Below are positions 19,612-30,579 of a stretch of DNA of 64,000 nucleotides, in pieces (position 1 is the first letter of the stretch; every line of letters begins with the position of its first letter). Origin of the DNA: Xenorhabdus mauleonii. GTDB taxonomy: Bacteria > Pseudomonadota > Gammaproteobacteria > Enterobacterales > Enterobacteriaceae. Made by a program: the position numbers and the translations under genes. The DNA lies in contig NZ_FORG01000012.1 in assembly GCF_900113945.1 (NCBI RefSeq), forward strand, positions 1-64,000, given 5' to 3'. A model generated the notes under the pieces. It was not told where the DNA came from. It saw only the letters and a list, made by a program, of their open reading frames with translations, and made no database searches.

Positions 19612-20403
19612 ATGCTGGTATTCTCAATCATTGCCTTACTTGCTTATCTCATTAGCCTGACGCTCATCGTGCCGGGTCTATCTCGCCAACAAAACAATTA
19701 TCAAAAGCTGGCGCTTTTTTTCGCAGCATTAGCGTTAATTGCCCATGCAATTGCACTGAAATACCAAGTATTTCATGTCAGCAGCGGGCAAAATCTAACT
19801 CTATTGAATTTAGGTTCAATTGTCAGCTTGCTGATGTCCATCATTATGACAATCGTCGCTTTCCGTGGCAGGGCATGGTTTTTGCTGCCCATCGTTTACA
19901 GCTTTGCCATGATAAATTTGATATTGGCCAGTATGATGCCGGGTGAATTTATTACCCATCTTGAAGCCAGTATTGAACTATTCATTCATATTGGGCTGGC
20001 ATTACTTGGATATGCGACTTTGCTTATCGCTGCCCTTTATGCATTACAGCTGGGCTGGTTGGATTATCGGCTTAAAAAGAAAAAGCTCACCTTTACTTCC
20101 GGGATACCCCCCTTGATGGTAATTGAACGAAAAATGTTCCACATTACCCAAGTTGGTGTAATTTTACTAACATTGACCTTATGTACAGGCATCATGTATA
20201 TGGATGATATTTTCAGTAAAGAAAATATTCACAAATCTGTATTATCTATCATCGCCTGGTTTGTCTACGTCATTTTGCTTTGGGGGCATTACCATGAAGG
20301 CTGGCGCGGCAAACGCGTTATTTGGTTTAATCTGATTGGCGCGTTTATTCTGACTCTCGCGTTTTTCGGTAGCAGGCTATTGCAGGAAATAATGATTTAT
20401 TAA
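19612..20403 (+). CDS. ypjD: YpjD, CcsA-like inner-membrane protein
   Basis: YpjD is a polytopic inner-membrane protein of the cytochrome c assembly (CcsA/ResC-like) superfamily; its substrate is not settled. The 263 residues equal the E. coli length and include eight or so hydrophobic segments. Conserved features are MPGEFITHLEASIELFIHIG, ERKMFHITQVGVILLTLTLC and the tryptophan-rich LLWGHYHEGWRGKRVIWFN near the C terminus. It keeps the E. coli order ffh-ypjD-corB. Start chosen at the first ATG. Confidence 0.93.
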   Translation: MLVFSIIALLAYLISLTLIVPGLSRQQNNYQKLALFFAALALIAHAIALKYQVFHVSSGQNLTLLNLGSIVSLLMSIIMTIVAFRGRAWFLLPIVYSFAMINLILASMMPGEFITHLEASIELFIHIGLALLGYATLLIAALYALQLGWLDYRLKKKKLTFTSGIPPLMVIERKMFHITQVGVILLTLTLCTGIMYMDDIFSKENIHKSVLSIIAWFVYVILLWGHYHEGWRGKRVIWFNLIGAFILTLAFFGSRLLQEIMIY

Positions 20404-20459
20404 TGAAGTTAACAAATCACTGTAGCCAGTTCGTATAAATATTAGGAAGGAATTCTGTT

Positions 20460-21755
20460 TTGGAGCACGTCTCAACAGGCACACTCATTATAATTCTTGT
20501 TGTCATGGTCATCGTTTCGGCCTATTTTTCAGCCTCAGAAACCAGCATGATGACAATTAATCGCTACCGCTTACGCCATTTAGCCAAACAAGGGAGCACG
20601 CCTGCGCGAAGGGTTGAATCTCTGCTGCGTCACCCGGACAGGCTTATCAGCCTTATCCTTATTGGTAACAACCTCATCAATATTCTGGCATCTTCGCTCG
20701 CGACTATCGTAGGTATGCGTCTTTATGGCGATATGGGTGTTGCTATTGCGACAGGCATATTAACTTTCGTGATCCTTATTTTCTCCGAAGTAATGCCAAA
20801 GACGATTGCTGCGCTTTATCCTGAAAAAGTGGCTTTCCCAAGCAGCTTTCTGCTGAAGCCACTAGAAAAAATCATGCTGCCCCTTGTTTGGGCATTTAAC
20901 AGGATTAGTTTGCTGTTCATGCGTTGCCTGGGCATTCAGACCTCAAATATCCGCAATGATTCGGTCAGTAAAGACGAGTTACGTACGATCGTAAATGAAT
21001 CAAACACGCATTTATCGCGCCGCAACCAAGACATGCTGATTTCAATCCTCGATCTTGAGAAGGTCACTGTTGGCGACATTATGGTGCCCCGTAATGAGAT
21101 TGTTGGCATTGACATTAATGCTGACTGGAAATTCGTTATCAGGCAGCTGACACATTCTCCACATGGAAGAATTGTGCTTTATCGTGACTCTCTTGATGAC
21201 GCGATCGGAATGCTGCGGGTGCGCGAAGCCTATCGGTTAATGATGGAGAAAAAAGAGTTTACGAAAAGAAACCTTATCAAAGCTGCGGATAAAATTTATT
21301 TTATTCCTGTCAGTACCCCATTAAATACCCAACTCGTGAATTTCCAACGCAACAAGGAAAAAGTGGGATTGATCGTTGACGAATATGGCGATATCCAAGG
21401 GCTTGTGACAGTTGAAGATATTTTAGAAGAAATTGTCGGCGATTTTACTACATCTATGTCCCCGAGCCTGGCGGAAGAAGTACTTCCTCAAAGTGATGGC
21501 ACTGTGTTGGTTGATGGTACAGCTAATATCCGTGAACTGAATAAAGCATTTGATTGGGCATTGCCCGAAGATGGTCCAAGAACAATGAATGGAATGGTTC
21601 TGGAAGAGTTAGGCGAGATCCCTGAGTTACACGCTCAAGTTCAGATTAATGGATATAATTTTGAAGTTCTTGCAGTACACGACAATGTCATTAAGCAAGT
21701 CCGGGTCACACAAATAAGCCCAAATGCAGGAAAAAGTGAAAAAGATAATGATTAA
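20460..21755 (+). CDS. corB: CorB (YfjD), CNNM/CorC-family membrane protein
   Basis: CorB-type proteins pair a DUF21/CNNM transmembrane domain with cytoplasmic CBS domains and are linked to Mg2+/Co2+ efflux or CorA function. The 431 residues show the membrane domain (about 1-190, SAYFSASETSMMTINRYRLR), a CBS pair (about 205-330, DIMVPRNEI and GLVTVEDILEEIVGDF) and the C-terminal transporter-associated domain. The start codon is TTG at 20460 with AGGAAGG nine bases upstream. It gives MEHVSTGTLIIIL, which matches the E. coli N terminus, so the rare start is real. Confidence 0.93.
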   Translation: MEHVSTGTLIIILVVMVIVSAYFSASETSMMTINRYRLRHLAKQGSTPARRVESLLRHPDRLISLILIGNNLINILASSLATIVGMRLYGDMGVAIATGILTFVILIFSEVMPKTIAALYPEKVAFPSSFLLKPLEKIMLPLVWAFNRISLLFMRCLGIQTSNIRNDSVSKDELRTIVNESNTHLSRRNQDMLISILDLEKVTVGDIMVPRNEIVGIDINADWKFVIRQLTHSPHGRIVLYRDSLDDAIGMLRVREAYRLMMEKKEFTKRNLIKAADKIYFIPVSTPLNTQLVNFQRNKEKVGLIVDEYGDIQGLVTVEDILEEIVGDFTTSMSPSLAEEVLPQSDGTVLVDGTANIRELNKAFDWALPEDGPRTMNGMVLEELGEIPELHAQVQINGYNFEVLAVHDNVIKQVRVTQISPNAGKSEKDND

Positions 21756-21804
21756 TCAAAAGACTAATCAGTAAAGATAAAAATAATTCGGATAGTTTTT
21801 TTAC

Positions 21805-21834
21805 AAAAAATGGCCTTACGCAAGGCCATTTTTT
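21805..21834 (+). terminator. Bidirectional terminator between corB and luxS
   Basis: AAAAAATGGCCTT-ACGC-AAGGCCATTTTTT forms a long stem with T runs in both directions, serving convergent corB and luxS. Confidence 0.9.
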
Positions 21835-21843
21835 GTCTTATAT

Positions 21844-21862
21844 CCTCCCTGCCTTAGGGAGG
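21844..21862 (-). other. Short hairpin after luxS
   Basis: CCTCCC and GGGAGG flank a 7-base loop 30 bp after the luxS stop. It lacks a T run and lies just before the stronger shared terminator. Confidence 0.4.
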
Positions 21863-21891
21863 AACGTACGACGGTTATCACGCTTGATGAA

Positions 21892-22407
21892 CTACACCTG
21901 AAGCTCAACCAATTTTTCTTCAGGCAGTGCCAACTCATCGTTATAGTTGACACGAACACCAGCATCCAGAATACCCTGGGCAATACCTTGAGCTTCTTTC
22001 AATGAGTGCATTTCATAAGTGCCACACTGATAAATATTCAACTCGGGGATTTGGTTCTGGTTTTCAACTTTCAGTACGTCTGCCATTGCGGCTTTCCACG
22101 CTTCAGCCACTCTGGTTTCCGCTGGAGCACCAATCAGGCTCATATAAAAGCCGGTGCGGCAACCCATTGGTGAGATGTCGATAATTTCAACACCATCACC
22201 ATTCAAATGGTTACGCATAAAACCTGCAAAAAGATGTTCAAGCGTGTGAATGCCCCTCTCAGGCATTACTGCTTTATTAGGGACGCAGAAACGTAAATCA
22301 AATACCGTGATGGTATCACCATGAGGCGTATCCATCGTCTTAGCAACTCTAACAGCTGGCGCAGCCATACGTGTATGGTCAACTGTAAAACTGTCCAATA
22401 AAGGCAT
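21892..22407 (-). CDS. luxS: LuxS, S-ribosylhomocysteine lyase (AI-2 synthase)
   Basis: LuxS cleaves S-ribosylhomocysteine to homocysteine and DPD, the precursor of autoinducer-2, within the activated methyl cycle. The 171-residue product has the E. coli length. Metal ligands lie in [10 protein letters not shown] (His54 and His58) and [10 protein letters not shown] (Cys126), and RFCVPN contains the catalytic Cys near residue 84 or its neighbour. The ATG is preceded by a strong AGGAGG. MicA is divergently encoded just upstream, as in E. coli. Confidence 0.97.
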   Translation of the reverse strand: MPLLDSFTVDHTRMAAPAVRVAKTMDTPHGDTITVFDLRFCVPNKAVMPERGIHTLEHLFAGFMRNHLNGDGVEIIDISPMGCRTGFYMSLIGAPAETRVAEAWKAAMADVLKVENQNQIPELNIYQCGTYEMHSLKEAQGIAQGILDAGVRVNYNDELALPEEKLVELQV

Positions 22408-22458
22408 AATATTACCTCCTAAGGCATCAGATTTTTTTACGAGTATTTTTCAGATAAA

Positions 22459-22487
22459 TGAAACCTTTTTATTTGCGGCTGGTCATA
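22459..22487 (+). promoter_or_regulatory. Sigma-E-type promoter of micA
   Basis: TGAAACCTT (22459-22467) resembles the sigma-E -35 GGAACTT and GGTCATAA (from 22481) the -10 TCTGA/TCAAA type. It is placed seven bases before the inferred MicA 5' end. E. coli micA is sigma-E dependent. Confidence 0.65.
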
Positions 22488-22493
22488 AGATAT

Positions 22494-22570
22494 GAAGACG
22501 CGCAAAATTGTTATCATCCCTATTCTCTAAGATATTTTATTCGGCCACCACTGGTGGCCATTTTCTTTTT
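22494..22570 (+). ncRNA. micA: MicA small regulatory RNA
   Basis: The segment starts GAAGACGCGCAAAATTGTTATCATCC, nearly identical to the 5' seed of E. coli MicA. It ends with GGCCACC-ACT-GGTGGCC and a T-rich tail, the MicA terminator. It lies between luxS and gshA on the opposite strand, the conserved micA location. In E. coli this Hfq-dependent RNA is made under envelope stress and blocks translation of ompA and other porin mRNAs. Its tail abuts the gshA stop codon, so its transcription converges on gshA. Confidence 0.88.
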
Positions 22571-24130
22571 TTAACGCCCTGCATGAAGTTTCAGATAGTC
22601 TTCGAAGCTCATGCTGTCTTGCTGCTCAAGATTGTGTTGCAAAGATACAGAGGCATCGCGTTCCGTAGAGAAACTTTCGTCATCTAAAATCGAATAAGGT
22701 TCTTCAATCAATTCACTATGATATTTGTTTGACAGTTCCAACCCAAAACCAACTATCCCCTGCGCTTTCATCTTATCCAATACGCGTCCGGAAAACGTTA
22801 AGGATGGATCTTCAAGCATAGATGCCAATTCGTTACAGACTGACTGATATTGTGTTCCTGAGCAAGTATCCAAGACTTCTGCAACTCGCTCTAGATCTGC
22901 AAATAGCTGCTGCCCAACGACTTTAAGCGGCTTATGCTCATCACCACGGCCAATAGCGATTTGTAGATCAGGTTTACGCCCTTCCAAAATCACCTTACTC
23001 CAATTTTGACGGCAACAATCAAGTTCTTTATTTCCCATTTCTGGGGCATCTGCCAAAGCACACCATATCAAGAATAGGTCAAGAAAACGAATCTGAGTTT
23101 CATCAACACCAATGGCACTGAAAGGGTTAATATCCAAAGAGCGCACTTCAATGTATTCAATGCCGCCTCTTAACAAGGCATCAGAAGGTGATTCTCCTTC
23201 TTTTGTCACGCGTTTAGGACGTATCGGAGCGTACAACTCATTTTCTATCTGGAGGACATTAGTATTCAGCTGCAGATACTTACCATCTTTTTTCACGCCA
23301 ATAGATGCAAAATCGACAGACGGTTTATGGATGGCCTTCTTCAGACCTTCGACATACGTGTGGAGGTTATTGAAGGTAATATTGAGGTCGCTTTGCGATT
23401 TGTTGGTATATCCCAGATCACTCATTCTTAATGAAGTCGCATAAGGCAGATAACACGTCCCTTTTTCTGTTTCTTCAAAAGATAATGTAGTATTTCGTCC
23501 ATTTAAGAATGAGGAGCAAATCGCTGGTGATGCGCCGAATAAATAAGGGATAATCCATCCAAAGCGGTAATAATTTCGAATCAGGCGAAAATAGCCATCA
23601 GAAATTTGTTCTTTCCCGGTTTCTGCATCTTTCACACCTAACCGAGCTTGCCAAAAACTTATCGGCAACGAAAAGTTATAATGTACTCCGGAAATCGTCT
23701 GCATTAATGCGCCATAACGATTTTTTAGCCCTTCACGGTACAAAGTCTTAAAACGCCCCACATTGGATGTGCCATATTGGGCCAGCGTAATATTTTCTTC
23801 TTTATCAATAAAACATGGCATGCTTAAAGGCCACATTTTTTCATTATCCAGATTTCGCGCAGTATAACGGTGTAAATCTTTAAGAAAATCAACCGTTCTA
23901 CTTATATTGTTATCAACAGGGGTAATAAACTCCAATAGAGATTCAGCAAAATCAGTTGTAATCCATTTATGCGTTAAAGAAGCACCAAGTGATTTTGGAT
24001 GCTTAGTTTTAGCTAAATGACCGTCTGGAGTAACACGCAAAGTTTCACGTTCAATACCTCGGCAAATACCTTTTAATACCGTAGGGTTTGCCTCTAACCA
24101 TGACAATGCTTTTGATACATCCGGGATCAA
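22571..24130 (-). CDS. gshA: GshA, glutamate-cysteine ligase
   Basis: GshA joins glutamate and cysteine through the gamma-carboxylate with ATP, the first and rate-limiting step to glutathione. The 519-residue product is within one residue of the E. coli enzyme. Typical features are [13 protein letters not shown] near the N terminus, [17 protein letters not shown] (about 325) and [10 protein letters not shown]. The divergent partner upstream is the tRNA cluster; yqaA and yqaB, which follow in E. coli, are missing here. Confidence 0.97.
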   Translation of the reverse strand: MIPDVSKALSWLEANPTVLKGICRGIERETLRVTPDGHLAKTKHPKSLGASLTHKWITTDFAESLLEFITPVDNNISRTVDFLKDLHRYTARNLDNEKMWPLSMPCFIDKEENITLAQYGTSNVGRFKTLYREGLKNRYGALMQTISGVHYNFSLPISFWQARLGVKDAETGKEQISDGYFRLIRNYYRFGWIIPYLFGASPAICSSFLNGRNTTLSFEETEKGTCYLPYATSLRMSDLGYTNKSQSDLNITFNNLHTYVEGLKKAIHKPSVDFASIGVKKDGKYLQLNTNVLQIENELYAPIRPKRVTKEGESPSDALLRGGIEYIEVRSLDINPFSAIGVDETQIRFLDLFLIWCALADAPEMGNKELDCCRQNWSKVILEGRKPDLQIAIGRGDEHKPLKVVGQQLFADLERVAEVLDTCSGTQYQSVCNELASMLEDPSLTFSGRVLDKMKAQGIVGFGLELSNKYHSELIEEPYSILDDESFSTERDASVSLQHNLEQQDSMSFEDYLKLHAGR

Positions 24131-24285
24131 TTTGACCTCCCTTGGAGTTTTAAAAGATTATTACTAAGAGTTTACTTTATATTAAACAGGTCAGGTTGTC
24201 GCTGATTACATAAAGATGTCTATGCATCATCGATTAAATTATAACCTAATAACAATAAAAGAAATGTTATGTTTGAGAAGGGATA

Positions 24286-24325
24286 AAAAAACAAAAAACC
24301 CCTGTCTCATGGAGGCAAGGGTTTA
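24286..24325 (-). terminator. Terminator of the tRNA-Ser/Arg operon
   Basis: On the minus strand AACCCTTG pairs with CAGGGGTT (one G-U), with CTC/GAG inside, followed by TTTTTTGTTTTTTT. It stands directly after the last tRNA. Confidence 0.85.
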
Positions 24326-24328
24326 ATA

Positions 24329-24405
24329 TGGTGCATCCGGGAGGATTCGAACCTCCGACCGCTCGGTTCGTAGCCGAGTACTCTATCCAGCTGAGCTACG
24401 GATGC
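24329..24405 (-). tRNA. tRNA-Arg (ACG)
   Basis: A 77-base cloverleaf on the minus strand starts GCATCCGTAGCTCAGCTGG, has anticodon loop CTACGAA (anticodon ACG, A34 expected to become inosine), T loop GGTTCGAATCC and encoded CCA. It is the last of four near-identical copies in the operon. Confidence 0.97.
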
Positions 24406-24493
24406 ATTTTTTAGTTTTCTGTTTCTGGTCAGACACTCTTCTTTGTCTTATTCCAGAATTCGGACATCACGATTAAAATCATAACGTCTAATA

Positions 24494-24570
24494 TGGTGCA
24501 TCCGGGAGGATTCGAACCTCCGACCGCTCGGTTCGTAGCCGAGTACTCTATCCAGCTGAGCTACGGATGC
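24494..24570 (-). tRNA. tRNA-Arg (ACG)
   Basis: Second copy by position from the left, identical in the visible tRNA part, with encoded CCA. Spacer to its neighbour resembles the other spacers. Confidence 0.97.
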
Positions 24571-24655
24571 ATTGTCGATTTTCTATTTCTGCTCAGGCGC
24601 TTTTGATTGCCTGAATTTTCAAAACTGGCGCACCTAAAATTCACGGTGACTAAAA

Positions 24656-24732
24656 TGGTGCATCCGGGAGGATTCGAACCTCCGACCGCTCGGTTCGTAG
24701 CCGAGTACTCTATCCAGCTGAGCTACGGATGC
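24656..24732 (-). tRNA. tRNA-Arg (ACG)
   Basis: Third copy, same 77-base sequence and anticodon ACG, 162 bp from the next copies on both sides. Confidence 0.97.
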
Positions 24733-24817
24733 ATTGTCGGTTTACTATTTCTGTTCAGGCGCTCTTGATTGCCTGACTCGACAGAATTGAGATACCTAAA
24801 AATCGCGGAGTTTAAAG

Positions 24818-24894
24818 TGGTGCATCCGGGAGGATTCGAACCTCCGACCGCTCGGTTCGTAGCCGAGTACTCTATCCAGCTGAGCTACGGATGC
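24818..24894 (-). tRNA. tRNA-Arg (ACG)
   Basis: Fourth copy, first of the Arg genes in transcription order, 10 bp after the tRNA-Ser gene. The arrangement serV-argV-argY-argZ-argQ of E. coli is retained. Confidence 0.97.
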
Positions 24895-24904
24895 ATTTCT
24901 TAAA

Positions 24905-24997
24905 TGGCGGTGAGGGAGGGATTCGAACCCTCGATGCAGCTCTTAACCACATACTCCCTTAGCAGGGGAGCGCCTTCAGCCTCTCGGCCACCTCACC
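24905..24997 (-). tRNA. serV: tRNA-Ser (GCT)
   Basis: A 93-base class II tRNA with long variable arm on the minus strand starts GGTGAGGTGGCCGAGAGGC, has anticodon loop CTGCTAA (GCT, reads AGU/AGC) and encoded CCA. It corresponds to E. coli serV by sequence and position after csrA. Confidence 0.97.
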
Positions 24998-25412
24998 ATT
25001 TTTTAAAACACTTCGCTTTAAAACTTGCAACTCAGAATCTTTTATTCAAGCTCTTCGTCGCTGCGATGGCGCACATATTACTTTCCCTGCCTGATAAGTC
25101 AAACAATTTTTCGCAACTTTTTTCCGTTTGCACACTTCGCACACAAAATGATTGGATTAACGTCTAAAGGGCTGTTTTATCGACAGCAAAACCACCTAAT
25201 TACTATTAGGATTTATAAAAATAATTATTCATCGCTATGGCCTCATGAACGAGGTCTTTTCAACTGATAGAAAATAAAAAGACGTGAGAGAATGGAATTA
25301 GCTTGAAAAGAGAGAAATAAAACCGCCAGGTTCAAAAAAGAGAGGTAGGGGGAGCACAAGTAGGAGTAGAGTAGCGCCCAAGTCTTAAAAAAGCATGGAC
25401 GCCATTCTTGAA
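24998..25412. other. Non-coding stretch between csrA and tRNA-Ser
   Basis: No gene is evident in these 415 bases. The promoter of the tRNA operon is expected near 25000-25150 on the minus strand. On the plus strand GGCCTC-ATGAAC-GAGGTC followed by TTTT (about 25240-25263) is a small terminator-like hairpin with no obvious upstream gene. Short plus-strand frames look like chance. Confidence 0.5.
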
Positions 25413-25598
25413 TTAAAAAGTTGTAGGCTGAGATTTCTCTGCCTGGATCCGTTGATAAATTTCTTCACGGTGAACAGAAACTTCCTTGGGCGCATTTACA
25501 CCAATGCGAACTTGGTTGCCTTTAACTCCCAGTACTGTGACTGTTACCTCATCGCCTATCATGAGTGTTTCACCAACTCGACGAGTCAGAATAAGCAT
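25413..25598 (-). CDS. csrA: CsrA, global post-transcriptional regulator
   Basis: CsrA is a small homodimeric RNA-binding protein that blocks ribosome access at GGA motifs in hairpin loops and controls carbon storage, motility, biofilm and, in insect-associated bacteria, secondary metabolism. The 61 residues have the E. coli length. [18 protein letters not shown] and [12 protein letters not shown] contain the RNA-contacting Leu4 and Arg44. It lies between alaS and serV as in E. coli. Confidence 0.98.
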   Translation of the reverse strand: MLILTRRVGETLMIGDEVTVTVLGVKGNQVRIGVNAPKEVSVHREEIYQRIQAEKSQPTTF

Positions 25599-25845
25599 TC
25601 TTTGCTCCTTGAAAATTTAAAAGAGTCGGGTCTCTAGGTTTCCCCGCTATTATCCATCAAACACCGTGAAAACGTAAAGCAATGATATCTACTTAAACTA
25701 TAAGCAGTTTTGAACACATTCCCCACATCTATAGGATAGCTAAAATATAAGTATGTGCCCAACATTTCAACAATTTCACAACAAAAAACATTCGGCACCA
25801 TAAAAAAACACTTTCATGATGCCGTTGCAGTCACGGCAGTACCGA

Positions 25846-28473
25846 CTATAACCGCAATGTTACCCACTCTTCTACACTAGCCAATGCTGAAGGAAGAGCC
25901 GCTACATCCGTACCACCAGCTTGAGCTAGATCAGGACGTCCTCCTCCTTTACCTCCAACTTGTTGGGCAACAAAAGAGATTAAATCGCCTGCTTTTATTC
26001 TAGCAGTCAAATCCTTCGTTATACCAACAATTAGGCTGACTTTATCACCAGTTGCCGTAGAAAGCACAATAATTGCTGATCCCAATTGGTTTTTCAGGTC
26101 ATCAACCATTGTTCTGAGCATTTTTGGTTCAACATCACCCAACTGTGTTACCAGAAGACGGACACCCTGAATTTCTTTAGCCTGACTAGACAAAGAAGAA
26201 CTTTCTTGAGCTGCCTGCTGAGACTTCAGCAATTGCAACTCTTTTTCCAATTGCTTGGTTCTATCTAGTGTCGTTTTCACTTTCTCATTTAAGCTACCGA
26301 TATCACCCTTAACCAAATGAGCAATGTCTTGTAGTAAATCAGCTTGCTGATAAAGAGAATTCAACGCAGTTTGGCCCGTAATAGCTTCAATACGGCGAAT
26401 TCCGGCAGCCGTGCCTGATTCACTGGATATACGGAATAAACCAATATCACCTGTGCGACTTGCATGAGTACCACCACAGAGTTCGGTAGAGAAACCCCCC
26501 ATGCTCAATACACGCACTTTTTCATCGTATTTCTCACCAAACAGCGCCATGGCACCTTTAGATTTTGCCTCTTCCAGTTCCATCAATTCGGTAACGATTG
26601 GGGAATTCTTACGAACCTCTTCATTCACCAAATTCTCTACCTGACGGATCTGTTCTGGTTTCATCGCCTCGTAGTGGGAGAAGTCAAAACGTAGATATTT
26701 ATCATTAACCAAAGAACCTTTCTGGGTAACATGTTCTCCCAGAATTTGACGCAATGCTGAATGCAATAAGTGAGTTGCTGAGTGATTCAAGCGAATAGCA
26801 TCTCTACGTGCTACATCGATTTCAGCATTGACTGTATGGTTAACGCTCAAACTACCACTTGTCAATTTGCCAATGTGGCCAATCGCCTGTGCATATTTTT
26901 GTGTATCAGCTACTTCAAATACGCCGTGATTGTTCGACAATTTACCTGTGTCACCAACCTGCCCGCCAGATTCAGCATAGAAGGCGGTTTTATCCAGTAT
27001 AACAACAGCTTCTTCGCCTGCATGAATTTGTTCAACAGATTCACCATTACGGAAAATTGCAGTCACAGCAGCTTGTTGTGCATTGTGTTCATAACCACAG
27101 AAATCACTGCGACCATCAACTTTGATCAGCTCATTGTAATCGGTATCAAAACCGCTGGATTCACGAGCACGGCGGCGTTGATTTTCCATTGCGGTATCAA
27201 AGCCAGCTTCATCAACTTTAATATTGCGCTCACGGCAAACATCCGCAGTCAAATCAACCGGGAAACCATAAGTGTCATACAAACGGAAAGCCGCTTCTCC
27301 CGGAAGGGTATCACCGGATAACTGAGCCAATTCTTCATCCAGCAATTGCAAGCCACGTTCCAGAGTGCGGGCAAATTGCTCTTCTTCGGTTTTCAATACT
27401 TGCTCAACCAAAGATTGCTGCTGTCTCAATTCTTCACCTGCAGCGCCCATGACTTTAATTAATGGAGCTACTAGTTTATAGAAGAAAGCCTCTTTCGCGC
27501 CTAACATATTTCCATGGCGAACCGCGCGACGAATGATACGGCGCAGTACATATCCCCTATTTTCATTGGACGGAGTAACGCCATCACAAATCAAGAATGC
27601 GCATGCACGAATATGATCAGCCACAACCCGCAAAGATTTGTTGGTGAGATCTGACGCACCTGTAACCTGAGCGACCGAAGCAATTAAATTCTGGAATAAA
27701 TCGATCTCGTAGTTGGAATTAACATGCTGCAATACTGCAGAAATACGCTCTAATCCCATGCCTGTGTCGACGGAAGGTTTTGGCAGTGGCTCCATGGTGC
27801 CATCTGCATGACGATTGAATTGCATGAAAACAATGTTCCAAATTTCAATATATCTATCGCCATCTTCTTCTGGGCTGCCTGGAGGTCCACCCCAAATGTG
27901 GTCGCCATGATCGTAGAAAATTTCTGTACAAGGGCCACAAGGACCGGTTTCACCCATTTGCCAGAAATTATCAGAATTAAAAGGCTTATCACCTTTATCG
28001 CCTATGCGAATAATTCTTTCTGCTGGAACACCAACTTCTTTGAGCCAAATATCATAGGCTTCATCATCTGTCTTATAGACAGTCACCCACAATTTTTCTT
28101 CTGGCAGATTAAACCATTCTTTGCTGGTCAATAACTCCCATGCATATTTGATCGCATCTTGCTTGAAGTAATCGCCAAAACTAAAATTACCCAACATCTC
28201 GAAGAAAGTGTGGTGACGTGCGGTGTAGCCCACATTTTCTAAATCGTTATGCTTACCGCCCGCACGAACACAGCGCTGAGCCGTTGTTGCTCTAGAATAA
28301 GGCCTTTTATCCAAACCCAAAAAGACATCTTTGAATTGGTTCATTCCCGCATTGGTGAACAACAATGTTGGATCATTGGTTGGCACCAATGAACTGCTTG
28401 GTACTATTTGGTGCCCTTTAGTATGAAAAAAGTCAAGAAACGCTTGACGGATCTCAGCGGTGCTTTTGCTCAT
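25846..28473 (-). CDS. alaS: AlaS, alanyl-tRNA synthetase
   Basis: AlaS charges tRNA-Ala and edits mischarged Ser and Gly. The 875 residues are one short of E. coli. A class II catalytic core opens [16 protein letters not shown], the editing domain carries [12 protein letters not shown] and [13 protein letters not shown] (zinc ligands of the HxxxH...CxxxH type), and a C-terminal C-Ala region with [15 protein letters not shown] ends the protein. csrA follows. recX, which lies between alaS and recA in E. coli, is not present upstream. Confidence 0.98.
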   Translation of the reverse strand: MSKSTAEIRQAFLDFFHTKGHQIVPSSSLVPTNDPTLLFTNAGMNQFKDVFLGLDKRPYSRATTAQRCVRAGGKHNDLENVGYTARHHTFFEMLGNFSFGDYFKQDAIKYAWELLTSKEWFNLPEEKLWVTVYKTDDEAYDIWLKEVGVPAERIIRIGDKGDKPFNSDNFWQMGETGPCGPCTEIFYDHGDHIWGGPPGSPEEDGDRYIEIWNIVFMQFNRHADGTMEPLPKPSVDTGMGLERISAVLQHVNSNYEIDLFQNLIASVAQVTGASDLTNKSLRVVADHIRACAFLICDGVTPSNENRGYVLRRIIRRAVRHGNMLGAKEAFFYKLVAPLIKVMGAAGEELRQQQSLVEQVLKTEEEQFARTLERGLQLLDEELAQLSGDTLPGEAAFRLYDTYGFPVDLTADVCRERNIKVDEAGFDTAMENQRRRARESSGFDTDYNELIKVDGRSDFCGYEHNAQQAAVTAIFRNGESVEQIHAGEEAVVILDKTAFYAESGGQVGDTGKLSNNHGVFEVADTQKYAQAIGHIGKLTSGSLSVNHTVNAEIDVARRDAIRLNHSATHLLHSALRQILGEHVTQKGSLVNDKYLRFDFSHYEAMKPEQIRQVENLVNEEVRKNSPIVTELMELEEAKSKGAMALFGEKYDEKVRVLSMGGFSTELCGGTHASRTGDIGLFRISSESGTAAGIRRIEAITGQTALNSLYQQADLLQDIAHLVKGDIGSLNEKVKTTLDRTKQLEKELQLLKSQQAAQESSSLSSQAKEIQGVRLLVTQLGDVEPKMLRTMVDDLKNQLGSAIIVLSTATGDKVSLIVGITKDLTARIKAGDLISFVAQQVGGKGGGRPDLAQAGGTDVAALPSALASVEEWVTLRL

Positions 28474-28773
28474 AATTGTCCCGAAATCAAGCTGAAAAAC
28501 AGATTTGTGAATAATTGAAATGGTATATCACATTGCCATTTCAACTCACGAATAAATTAAAGTAGGGTTAAGATAGAGTGTCTTCCGTAAGAAGTAAAAT
28601 CCCATATAAATCCATTCGCTTTTCAGCATTGTAATTCGTCTGGGAATTTTCTTAAAGCCCGTTTGTTAAGCCAGTTTCGATACGCCCATTTCAATAATGT
28701 TTATCCCTTTCGTCTTCCAAGTGGCAATTTTGTTAGCCCATTCTGAAATTCATTGGCTGTATTTATCCATAAA
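28474..28773. other. recX-less spacer between recA and alaS
   Basis: I see no recX in this spacer although E. coli has it here. Minus-strand frames such as SEWANKIATWKTKGINIIEM (about 28680-28740) and NYNAEKRMDLYGILLLTEDT (about 28580-28640) look protein-like but are short, in different frames and broken by stops. They may be remnants of a decayed gene that I cannot name. The alaS promoter must lie near 28500-28600. Confidence 0.5.
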
Positions 28774-28805
28774 AACAAAAAACCACACCCATTTTGGATG
28801 TGGTT
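28774..28805 (-). terminator. Rho-independent terminator of recA
   Basis: On the minus strand AACCACATCC-AAAAT-GGGTGTGGTT is followed by TTTTTGTTTTT, about 70 bp after the recA stop. Confidence 0.88.
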
Positions 28806-28873
28806 CTTAAAAAATTGCCTCTGCAAATTACAGAGAGAATTACAACACAAGCAACAGTGAGTATGAAAAGTAA

Positions 28874-30049
<1,176 letters not shown>

Positions 30050-30050
30050 G

Positions 30051-30554
30051 TTAATTTTTTATGATTTTGTCCAACAATGTTTTTAAAGAAAAAATGACCG
30101 CCTGCAAACGTACGGCATTACGATCTCCCATAAAATGCTGGCGGTATGTTACGGTCTGTATACTGCCCTCAATATAAAAGGCAAATCCAACCCATACAGT
30201 ACCCGTTGGTTTTTCTTCGCTCCCACCATCCGGACCGGCGATACCACTGACAGAAACAGAAAAATCCGCTTTGGCGATTTTTAGTGCCCCTTCTGCCATT
30301 TCTTTGACTATTTGTTCACTTACCGCGCCGAACTGTTGCAGTGATTCCAGTGATACTCCCAGCATTTCATGTTTGGCATCATTACTGTATGTCACAAAAC
30401 CGCGATTAAAATAAGCTGAACTTCCCGCAACATCTGTAATTACTTTAGCAATCCAGCCTCCCGTGCAAGATTCAGCACAGGTCACGGAGAGTTTCTTCTG
30501 CTTTAATCTTTTTCCCAGTTCAATACTAAGCTGATTCAGGATTTTTTCATCCAT
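30051..30554 (-). CDS. pncC: PncC, nicotinamide-nucleotide amidase (CinA C-terminal family)
   Basis: PncC deamidates nicotinamide mononucleotide, recycling NMN released by DNA ligase back to NAD. The 167-residue single-domain protein has SVTCAESCTGGWIAKVITD (about 23-41, catalytic Ser region), AYFNRGFVTYSNDAKHEMLGV and VSGIAGPDGGSEEKPTGTVW. It precedes recA by a short gap as in E. coli, where it is called ygaD. Confidence 0.95.
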   Translation of the reverse strand: MDEKILNQLSIELGKRLKQKKLSVTCAESCTGGWIAKVITDVAGSSAYFNRGFVTYSNDAKHEMLGVSLESLQQFGAVSEQIVKEMAEGALKIAKADFSVSVSGIAGPDGGSEEKPTGTVWVGFAFYIEGSIQTVTYRQHFMGDRNAVRLQAVIFSLKTLLDKIIKN

Positions 30555-30579
30555 AACAAGCCTTCAATTCGATATTAAA

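Noticed and set aside
24329-24997. Regularly spaced repeats resembling a CRISPR array
   Set aside because: The repeats are complete tRNA genes with homologous spacers and there are no cas genes.
26782-27321. 179-codon open frame on the plus strand
   Set aside because: It lies entirely inside alaS on the opposite strand, is cysteine-rich without a domain and has no ribosome site; alaS is certain.
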